NCBI GenBank assembly: GCA_009776995.1
Contig: WRMR01000125.1
Location: 1 to 10,885, forward strand
Source: Planctomycetaceae bacterium
Lineage (GTDB): Bacteria > Planctomycetota > Planctomycetia > Pirellulales > Thermoguttaceae
Length of the DNA stretch: 10,885 nt
Reading direction: 5' to 3'
Position numbers and translations under genes: made by a program. The first letter of the stretch is position 1. Each line of letters begins with the position of its first letter. This document shows positions 1 to 5,896 of this stretch, piece after piece. The notes beneath the pieces are model-generated. The model was given only the letters and a program-made list of their open reading frames with translations, did not search any database and had not been told where the DNA came from.

Positions 1-309
1 GGCGACTTCGAGACTCGTCACAGCCGCAGTCTGCTTGACCGCCTGACCGATCCGGTCGGCCAGATCGATCAGCTGATCGAGTTCCCCGGCCGAAGAAGCG
101 ATGTCGGCCTGAACGCGAAACGTACCACTGATGAAAAACGTGCCATGATTTTCCTCAGCTTGACATTGGGTGAAAAGACAGGTATTCTGGGCAGGAACGC
201 TGGTATTCGGACTGTGGACGCTGGTGTTCTGAGCGGGAACACTGGTATTCGGACTGTGGACGCTGGCATTTTGAGCAGGAACACTGGCATTCTGAGCTTG
301 GGTGGACAT
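1..309 (-). CDS. Hypothetical protein with repeat N-terminus, 5' part only
   Basis: The frame is open from an ATG at 309 to the left edge, giving 103 codons of a longer gene. On the minus strand the ATG is preceded by AAGGAAG about 6-9 nt upstream, a reasonable ribosome binding site that fixes the start. Residues 1-45 are an imperfect tandem repeat of seven residues, alternating SVPAQNT with SVHSPNT. The rest (about 46-103) is non-repetitive: it contains CLFTQCQAEENHGTFFISGT, then a probably helical stretch with GELDQLIDLADRIGQAVKQT. There is no signal peptide or membrane segment in the visible part. I do not recognise the family. The Ser/Thr/Asn/Pro repeats suggest a flexible, disordered leader, which is inference. 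It is transcribed divergently from aroB, so it shares no operon with any gene here. Other frames also stay open across the repeat, but only this one has a binding site and runs off the edge. Confidence 0.6.
   Translation of the reverse strand, partial: MSTQAQNASVPAQNASVHSPNTSVPAQNTSVHSPNTSVPAQNTCLFTQCQAEENHGTFFISGTFRVQADIASSAGELDQLIDLADRIGQAVKQTAAVTSLEVA
181..297 (-). repeat. 21-bp tandem repeat inside the left-edge gene
   Basis: Five full 21-bp units lie at 181-201, 202-222, 223-243, 244-264 and 265-285, and a partial sixth runs to about 297. Two unit types alternate: one contains ATTCGGACTGTGGACGCT on the plus strand, the other a GAGCGGGAACACT-like end. The higher-order period is therefore 42 bp. 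Units 2 and 4 are identical. Each unit is exactly seven codons, so copy-number change would keep the frame. Confidence 0.85.
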
Positions 310-329
310 GGCGATCTTCCTTGAATCTG

Positions 330-344
330 CCCGCAAGGTGCGGG
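330..344 (-). other. Short hairpin in the leader of the left-edge gene
   Basis: CCCGCA (330-335) and TGCGGG (339-344) form a perfect six-pair, GC-rich stem with a three-base loop. It lies about 20 nt upstream of the minus-strand ATG, between the candidate promoter and the ribosome binding site. No T-tract follows in either direction, so it does not look like a terminator. A leader structure is possible; chance is not excluded. Confidence 0.3.
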
Positions 345-364
345 GAGGTGCTAAAACTCAAGGA

Positions 365-373
365 ATGATACCA
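365..373 (-). promoter_or_regulatory. Extended -10 promoter candidate for the left-edge gene
   Basis: The minus strand reads TGGTATCAT, which matches the extended -10 pattern TGnTATAAT with one mismatch. Transcription would start near 358, giving a leader of about 50 nt that includes the 330-344 hairpin. I see no convincing -35 box at 16-18 nt, which extended -10 promoters often lack. Confidence 0.35.
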
Positions 374-475
374 TTTTCGCCCATTTCTCGCTCCCCCAAT
401 TCGCCTAACTTAACTACCAACCTCTGAACGGTAGGAAAATTTTTGACGAAATGACTGGTTTACGTTGAGACGTGC

Positions 476-484
476 TGTTATACT
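476..484 (+). promoter_or_regulatory. Extended -10 promoter candidate for aroB
   Basis: TGTTATACT matches TGnTATAAT with one mismatch. A start near 491 would give aroB a leader of about 60 nt. The -35 position (about 456-461, TGGTTT) is weak. A TTGACG at 443-448 is too far upstream (30 nt) to pair with this -10. The rest of the divergent spacer (310-551) holds no open frame that I can support. Confidence 0.4.
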
Positions 485-551
485 TTTGTCGAGTGGCTGG
501 TTTCCTGGAAATTGAGTCACGATACACAATTTTTGAGGGACAGCTTGCATC

Positions 552-1670
552 ATGAGCGAAATTGCCGGTTTTTGTGACCAATCAAAACTGCAAAAAGTGC
601 GTGTTGATCTGAAGGAACGCGGTTACGACATTGAAATTGGCGTTGGAAACCTGGTGCATCTTGGGCCGCTGATGACTTCGTTCGCCCAAGCCCGGCACGT
701 TGTTTTGCTGACCGATGGGAACGTTGCCCCGTTGTATGCAGACAGTATTGCCGGGCATCTGGCCGCGTACGATCTCACCGTGGACATGATCATCCTTGAA
801 CCGGGCGAGGAAAGCAAGTCGGTCGCCGCCGCTGAATGCCTTTGGGAACGTTTGCTCGAAATCGGCACGGACCGGCAATCGATTGTCATGGCTGTCGGCG
901 GTGGTGTGGTCGGCGATTTGGCCGGATTTGTCGCGGCAACATACTCCCGGGGATTGCGGTTTTTTCAAGTGCCGACCACCCTGCTGGCCCAGGTGGACAG
1001 TTCGGTCGGCGGCAAGGTCGGCGTCAATCTCGCCAGCGGGAAAAACATGGTCGGTGCGTTTCACCAGCCGCTCGGTGTACTGATCGACACGCAAACGCTC
1101 GACACACTGGATGACGCGCAATACCTGGCCGGGCTGGGTGAGGTGCTGAAATACGGCGTGTCCCTTGACGCATCGCTTTTTGAATTGCTTGAAGCGAATG
1201 TTGAGCCATTGCGACGGCGCGATCATCGGTTATTAACGGACATCATCGCCCGATGTTGCCGAATCAAGGCGGACATCGTCGAGCAGGACGAACGCGAAAC
1301 CACCGGTTTGCGGGCAAAGCTGAACTACGGACATACGTTCGCACATGCTTATGAGACGCTGGCCGGTTACGGTACGCTCTTGCACGGATTGGCTGTTGCG
1401 ATCGGGCTGGTTGATGCCGCAAAACTGGCGCGGGAACTTGGCCGCGTTGACGACGATTTTGTCAAACGGCAAATTGAGCTGAACCGGCAGTTCGGGTTGC
1501 CCGTCCGGTTTGACGGCATCGACCCGGATCAGGTGATCGGCTTTATGTTGCGTGACAAGAAAGTAGTCGGTGGGACGTTGCGATTCGTGCTGCCGACGGA
1601 AATCGGGCAATGTGAATTGGTCGGTGATATTGCGTCTGAGACGGTCAAACAGGTTTGGGTGTGTGAATGA
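552..1670 (+). CDS. aroB: 3-dehydroquinate synthase
   Basis: This enzyme converts DAHP to 3-dehydroquinate, the second step of the shikimate pathway to aromatic amino acids. It is cytosolic and depends on NAD and a divalent metal. At 372 residues it has normal family length. Visible motifs are the nucleotide-binding GGGVVGDLAGFVAATYSRG (116-134), QVPTTLLAQVDSSVGGK (139-155), GLGEVLKYG (194-202) and LNYGHTFAHAYE (257-268). The three expected metal ligands are present as E197, H261 and H278, and the 17-residue gap between the two histidines agrees with the E. coli enzyme. The ATG at 552 follows GAGGGA at 535-540, a somewhat long 11-nt spacing. The stop overlaps an in-frame ATG at 1667 (ATGA), but the next gene more likely starts at 1763. 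No motif looks damaged. Confidence 0.97.
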   Translation: MSEIAGFCDQSKLQKVRVDLKERGYDIEIGVGNLVHLGPLMTSFAQARHVVLLTDGNVAPLYADSIAGHLAAYDLTVDMIILEPGEESKSVAAAECLWERLLEIGTDRQSIVMAVGGGVVGDLAGFVAATYSRGLRFFQVPTTLLAQVDSSVGGKVGVNLASGKNMVGAFHQPLGVLIDTQTLDTLDDAQYLAGLGEVLKYGVSLDASLFELLEANVEPLRRRDHRLLTDIIARCCRIKADIVEQDERETTGLRAKLNYGHTFAHAYETLAGYGTLLHGLAVAIGLVDAAKLARELGRVDDDFVKRQIELNRQFGLPVRFDGIDPDQVIGFMLRDKKVVGGTLRFVLPTEIGQCELVGDIASETVKQVWVCE

Positions 1671-1691
1671 ACCAGAGCCGCGACAGTCATG

Positions 1692-1717
1692 GGGCGGTCG
1701 TCCCGATTCGACCGCTC
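1692..1717 (+). other. Stem-loop between aroB and the glycosyltransferase gene
   Basis: GCGGTCG (1694-1700) pairs perfectly with CGACCGC (1709-1715) across an eight-base loop. One G-U pair and one G-C pair extend the stem to 1692/1717. No T-run follows, so it is not a canonical intrinsic terminator. It could slow polymerase or protect the upstream message. If translation starts at 1667 instead of 1763, this stretch would be coding. Confidence 0.35.
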
Positions 1718-1749
1718 GGTAACCCTTGCGGTTCGGACTTATGCCTCAA

Positions 1750-1754
1750 CGGAG
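1750..1754 (+). promoter_or_regulatory. Ribosome binding site that decides the glycosyltransferase start
   Basis: CGGAG ends 8 nt before the ATG at 1763. The competing in-frame ATG at 1667, overlapping the aroB stop, has no purine-rich site before it. This favours 1763. Confidence 0.6.
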
Positions 1755-1762
1755 TTCATATC

Positions 1763-2497
1763 ATGGAAAACATTATCTGCATGAAATGGGGCGCGAAATA
1801 CGGCGCGAATTACGTCAACATTCTTGCGGGTATGGTTCGGCGGAACATGACGCGACCGTATCGTTTTGTTTGCTTTACGGACAACGGCAACGGGTTGAAT
1901 GCAGACATCGAAGTGCAGCCGCTCCCTGAACTCGAATTGCCGGAGGAACTGCCGGAACGCGGATGGAACAAACTAACCGTCTTGGGTGAAAAACTTGCCG
2001 ATCTGGAAGGCCGGGTACTTTTTCTCGATCTTGATGTGGTGATTCTCGACAGTCTGGAACCGTTTTTCGAATTGCCGGGCGAGTTTCGCATCATTGATGA
2101 TTGGGATTTCAAAGGGAAAATCATCGGCAATTCGTCCGTGTTCCGCTTCGAGATCGGGAAACACGCCGATGTACTCGACCATTTTCTCACACACGGTGAG
2201 GAAGTGCGTGCCACACACCGGAACGAGCAGGCGTACCTCTCGCACGCCATTCACGCGAAAGGTATTTTGGAATACTGGCCCGAATCGTGGTGTCGGAGTT
2301 TCAAACGGCATTGCGTCCGTCGGTTTCCGCTGGGGTATTTTTTTCCTCCCATCAAACCGGCAAACGCCAAAATCGTCATTTTTCACGGCAATCCCTGTCC
2401 CGACAGGGCTATCAAAGGTTTTGTCGGCAAGTGTGGTTACCGTGCCGTCCGCCCGACACAGTGGGTCGCTGATACCTGGCGGGAATCGTGTGATTAA
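1763..2497 (+). CDS. GT-A-fold glycosyltransferase-like protein
   Basis: The predicted product has 244 residues and should transfer a sugar from a nucleotide-sugar donor; donor and acceptor cannot be read from the sequence. It begins MENIICMKWGAKYGANYVN, which resembles the start of a group of bacterial glycosyltransferase-like proteins as I recall them. FLDLDVVIL at 87-95 contains the DxD metal/donor motif (D89, D91). NEQAYL (154-159) and IVIFHGNPCP (204-213) are further conserved-looking blocks in expected places, the latter resembling a GT8-type late His motif. There is no signal peptide or membrane helix, so it is probably cytosolic or peripheral. I chose 1763 because of its ribosome binding site and because the fold begins there. 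A start at 1667 would add 32 low-similarity residues. It sits 92 nt after aroB and 74 nt before the flavoprotein gene, on the same strand, so co-transcription is possible but untested. Confidence 0.75.
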   Translation: MENIICMKWGAKYGANYVNILAGMVRRNMTRPYRFVCFTDNGNGLNADIEVQPLPELELPEELPERGWNKLTVLGEKLADLEGRVLFLDLDVVILDSLEPFFELPGEFRIIDDWDFKGKIIGNSSVFRFEIGKHADVLDHFLTHGEEVRATHRNEQAYLSHAIHAKGILEYWPESWCRSFKRHCVRRFPLGYFFPPIKPANAKIVIFHGNPCPDRAIKGFVGKCGYRAVRPTQWVADTWRESCD

Positions 2498-2571
2498 AAA
2501 TGTATCTTTCACGCAAACAGCAACCGGGAACGGAGTGACCGCCCAACCTGAAACCCGAAGTCTGAATCCCC

Positions 2572-5500
2572 ATGCCCATCATCACGGCACAACAGGAACG
2601 ATTGCAGAGTGACCTTCGCGGTCTGATCGAAGGGGAGGTGCGCTGCGATGAGGTTGCGCTCCGGTTGTATTCGACCGACGCAAGTTTGTTCGAGTGTCGG
2701 CCGCTTGGGATCGTGTATCCACGGAACAAGGACGATGTGGCCGCCTGTATCCGTTATGCGTCGGAACACGGACTTTCGATCCACGCCCGCGGTGCGGGAA
2801 CCGGTCGCACGGGTGCCTGCCTCGGACACGGACTTGTCCTTGATTTCACCAAGCACATGCGGCGCATCGTGCAAGTCGCCGACGATTCGGTCGCAGTGCA
2901 GCCGGGGGCAACGCTCGAACGGGTCAACAGCCAGTTGACGCAAGCCCAAGGGCAGATCATCGGCCCTGATCCCGGTTATCTGCCCGCAACGACCATCGGC
3001 AGCATGTTGGCTGTCGATGGTGCCGGACCGCGATGGCTTTCGCGCGGTTATCCGCACAATGCGGTCCGCAAGCTGCAAGTCGTCCTTGCCAACGGCGAAA
3101 TCGTCACGTTGGAACGTTCCGACATCCGGGGTTCAACTCAACAACCCCATTCGGAGAACGACACGTTATTTGCCGGGCAACTGTCGCGGGAATTGGCCAA
3201 GTACCTGTCGTTGACCTCGGTCTCGAAAGCCGTTGCAAAACAATCCATCCTCAGCGAAAACGGGTTGCCCGGCCGATTCGGCTATCGCGTCTGCGATGTC
3301 ATGCATCCCAATCGTCAGACCAACGCCCCGGTCAATCTCATACCGCTCTTGCTTGGTTCGGAAGGCACTCTGGGAATCATCACACAGGCCGAGCTCGATA
3401 CCGTTCCGGCTCCGCAATCGTCGGGTATTGCCCTGTTCCTGTTCGACCTGCTCGACAATGCCATGCAGGCCGTCCCGATCATCCGGGCGCATCATCCGGC
3501 GACCTGCGACCTGATCGACCGCCGCCGCATCACACTGATCCGCGATTGGGACGCACGGTTCAATTCGTTTTTACCGCACGACGCCGAAGCGATTCTCGTC
3601 GTCGAAATGGAGGGCGATAACCCACTGTTCGTCGGCGACCGCCTGCACGACCTGGTCAACGAACTGCGTTACAACCGCCGATTGTGTTACACGACACGGG
3701 TTGCGACCCAACCGGATGACCTTGCACTGTTCCGAAGCCTTGTTGCCAAATCGCAGTTCGCTCTGTACCGGATGCAGCATTATCTGAGCGGGATTTCGCG
3801 TTTTGAAGACACGGTTGTCCCAATCGACCGGCTTTCGGCGTTTATCGTCACCGTGCAGAATTTATTCAAGCGTCACGAATTGGCACCCTCATTTTTCGGA
3901 CATGTCGGCCACGGTCAAGTCAGCGTACAGCCAATACTCAACCTTTCGTCAATCGACGCACTGGTGCAACTGCGACGGGCTGTCCCTGAATATTATGACA
4001 CGGTTTTGCAATGGGGCGGTGCCATTAGTTCGGAACAGGTATTCGGCTGGGCCAAGACGCCATACATTCCGGTTCAATGTGAGGCTTACTTTCCGGTTTT
4101 CGAACAAGTCAAAAAACTGTTCGACCCGCAGGGGTTGCTCAATCCTGGAAAAATCATCCCGCGTCAGGACACGCCACCGCTCGAATACCGCAGCCCTGTC
4201 GTATCAAAACGTCATCTGGCCAATGTCGCCCTGTACGACCGGGCAAACGAACCGGCAATGCAAATGGTCGAACCTCTTTCCGACGAATCTGTCAACGAAC
4301 CTCTGCAACGTCAATTGGAAGTGCAGCTCAAATGGGAACCGGAGACGATTCACGAGACGACCATGCGATGCAACGGTTGCGGTTTATGCCGAAGTCGTGG
4401 GCCGGACACGCGAATGTGCCCCGTTTTTCGCCGCGAAATGAACGAGGAATCAGCCCCACGGGCCAAAGCCAACCTGATGCGCGGCATCCTCGATGGCCAA
4501 AGTGATCTTGGATTGCTGACATCAGGACAGTCGAAAACGGTGGCCGATTACTGCATCCATTGTCACTTGTGCCGACTTGATTGCCCGGCGGAAGTCGATA
4601 TGCCGCAAATCGCGTTTCAAAGTCAATGCGCCTACGCCGCCGCGCATGGTCTTTCGCTTTCCGACCGCTTTTTCTCGAACCTTGACCGAACTTTGAAGTT
4701 CCTTGTGCCGATCAGTTGCCCGGTGAATTGGTCGATCACCAACCGATTCACCCGTTGGCTTTATGAAAAACTGTTTGGGCTGTCCCAGGCGAGAAAGTTG
4801 CCGAAACTGGCCAAAATCAGTTACCTGTCCCGTGCGATTTGGTACAAGCGTCTCTCGAAACCCTCACGCCGCCGCGACCGGAAAGTGGCCCTGTTCGTTG
4901 ATATTTATGCGAACCATTTTGAAACACGCATTGCCGACGCAGCGGTCAAGGTTCTCGAACACAACGGCATTGATGTGTATGTGCCGGGACGTCAACAGGC
5001 ATCAGGTCTGTTTGCGATTACCTGCGGGAATCGCGACCGGGCGGAAAAACTCTCGCGAAAGAACATCTCGCTACTGGCTGACGTGATCCGGCAAGGTTAT
5101 CATATCGTCACACTCGAACCGGCCTCGGCTTTGTGTTTGACGGAGGAGTACGGCTACATGACCGATGATGCCGACTTCCCGCTGGTGGCTGCCAACACGA
5201 GCGACGTGATGACCTACCTGTACCGCTTGCATTTGGAAGGGAAATATCAGCTCGATTTTTCGCCGCTTCCGGCGACTATCGGATATCATGCGCCCTGCCG
5301 TTCGCTGATGCTTGGACGATGCCACCTGACCGAACAGACGCCTGCCGAACAATTGTTGCGGCTCGTGCCGGAATTGACCGTCAAGCGTCTCGAATACGGC
5401 TGTTGCGGCCTTGCGGGCAGTTTCGGACTGGCGGCCGGGAGTTTCCGCATGAGCCTGCGCATCGGGTTGCCGCTGTTTTCCGCCCTGCGCGACCCGGCCA

Positions 5501-5691
5501 TTCAACTCGGGACGTCCGAGTGCTGCTTGTGCAAGATGCAAATGGAACAAGGCGGAAACAAACGTGCCTTGCATCCGATTGTGTTACTCGCCCACGCTTA
5601 TGGTTTTCTGCCGGAAATCGAACCGGTCGTATCCCAACCAGTTTCCCGGCCCCGACAACTGGTTACAAAACTTACTCGTTGCAACATCTAA
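2572..5691 (+). CDS. FAD-linked oxidase / 4Fe-4S protein (GlcD/YdiJ-like)
   Basis: This 1039-residue fused dehydrogenase probably oxidises a 2-hydroxyacid with FAD and passes electrons through two Fe-S clusters; the substrate is unknown. Domains in order: FAD-binding type 4 (about 45-275, with HARGAGTGRTGACLGHGLVL at 71-90); FAD-oxidase C-terminal domain (about 285-530, ending LNPGKIIP); a ferredoxin domain with C600, C603, C606, C616 and C661, C664, C667, C671; and CCG-type domains (about 772-1010, with HAPCR at 906-910, CCG at 944-946 and C984/C985/C987). Length is close to E. coli YdiJ. Oddities: the metal-site histidine expected seven residues after H444 is Ser451, the usual GEHG is SEQV around E488, and the first CCG motif reads ASG (810-812). 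An in-frame stop at 2563 makes 2572 the natural start, though no clear Shine-Dalgarno precedes it. No signal peptide. Confidence 0.88.
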   Translation: MPIITAQQERLQSDLRGLIEGEVRCDEVALRLYSTDASLFECRPLGIVYPRNKDDVAACIRYASEHGLSIHARGAGTGRTGACLGHGLVLDFTKHMRRIVQVADDSVAVQPGATLERVNSQLTQAQGQIIGPDPGYLPATTIGSMLAVDGAGPRWLSRGYPHNAVRKLQVVLANGEIVTLERSDIRGSTQQPHSENDTLFAGQLSRELAKYLSLTSVSKAVAKQSILSENGLPGRFGYRVCDVMHPNRQTNAPVNLIPLLLGSEGTLGIITQAELDTVPAPQSSGIALFLFDLLDNAMQAVPIIRAHHPATCDLIDRRRITLIRDWDARFNSFLPHDAEAILVVEMEGDNPLFVGDRLHDLVNELRYNRRLCYTTRVATQPDDLALFRSLVAKSQFALYRMQHYLSGISRFEDTVVPIDRLSAFIVTVQNLFKRHELAPSFFGHVGHGQVSVQPILNLSSIDALVQLRRAVPEYYDTVLQWGGAISSEQVFGWAKTPYIPVQCEAYFPVFEQVKKLFDPQGLLNPGKIIPRQDTPPLEYRSPVVSKRHLANVALYDRANEPAMQMVEPLSDESVNEPLQRQLEVQLKWEPETIHETTMRCNGCGLCRSRGPDTRMCPVFRREMNEESAPRAKANLMRGILDGQSDLGLLTSGQSKTVADYCIHCHLCRLDCPAEVDMPQIAFQSQCAYAAAHGLSLSDRFFSNLDRTLKFLVPISCPVNWSITNRFTRWLYEKLFGLSQARKLPKLAKISYLSRAIWYKRLSKPSRRRDRKVALFVDIYANHFETRIADAAVKVLEHNGIDVYVPGRQQASGLFAITCGNRDRAEKLSRKNISLLADVIRQGYHIVTLEPASALCLTEEYGYMTDDADFPLVAANTSDVMTYLYRLHLEGKYQLDFSPLPATIGYHAPCRSLMLGRCHLTEQTPAEQLLRLVPELTVKRLEYGCCGLAGSFGLAAGSFRMSLRIGLPLFSALRDPAIQLGTSECCLCKMQMEQGGNKRALHPIVLLAHAYGFLPEIEPVVSQPVSRPRQLVTKLTRCNI

Positions 5692-5748
5692 TGCAAATAA
5701 AAATTCGGCTGAAATGTTACCATTAATCTAACACATTTCTCTTCTGCC

Positions 5749-5813
5749 AAATCGTGATTTTTTGCAAATATTTTGCAGAAATGCAACAAATGATGTTGTT
5801 TTCATCACGATTT
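5749..5813 (+). other. Nested inverted repeats in an AT-rich spacer
   Basis: The spacer 5692-5896 is strikingly AT-rich and has no supported gene. AAATCGTGAT (5749-5758) is exactly complementary to ATCACGATTT (5804-5813), and T-residues continue to 5816. Between the arms lie TGCAAA-TAT-TTTGCA (5763-5777) and AACAA-ATGATG-TTGTT (5785-5800), so a three-way junction can be drawn. The alternative TTGCA-GAAA-TGCAA (5773-5786) would form a GNRA-capped hairpin that excludes the first inner stem. It could be the terminator of the flavoprotein gene, a regulatory leader or operator of the next gene, or chance in AT-rich DNA. Confidence 0.4.
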
Positions 5814-5860
5814 TTTCGCATGATTCACATATATCTCTTGATTATATGCGCGAAAAACAA

Positions 5861-5882
5861 AATTTCGTCGGCCAATGAAATT
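5861..5882 (+). other. Small hairpin before the 874-residue protein gene
   Basis: AATTTC (5861-5866) and GAAATT (5877-5882) are exact complements with a ten-base loop, ending 14 nt before the ATG at 5897. It occupies the place where a Shine-Dalgarno sequence would be sought; none is evident there. The stem is AT-rich and weak. Confidence 0.22.
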
Positions 5883-5896
5883 CGGCACAAAATATC

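Noticed and set aside
181..297. CRISPR-like or integron-like repeat array
   Set aside because: Units are 21 bp, contiguous, without spacers, and exactly seven codons in frame with a gene, so this is a coding tandem repeat.
69..361. Two other minus-strand open frames (69-290 and 155-361) over the 21-bp repeat
   Set aside because: A repeat with period divisible by three and no stop in any frame keeps all frames open. Only the frame starting at 309 has a ribosome binding site next to its start and continues past the repeat.
582..1226. Long antisense open frame within aroB (214 codons)
   Set aside because: It lies wholly opposite a gene with complete family motifs and its translation has no recognisable features; GC-biased codon use produces such frames.
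2498..2571. Small open frame of 12 codons starting at 2500 before the flavoprotein gene
   Set aside because: Too short, without ribosome binding site or recognisable leader-peptide pattern.
5319..5726. Plus-strand open frame overlapping the end of the flavoprotein gene
   Set aside because: It overlaps the region encoding the intact second CCG motif and has no domain features; it is a shadow frame.
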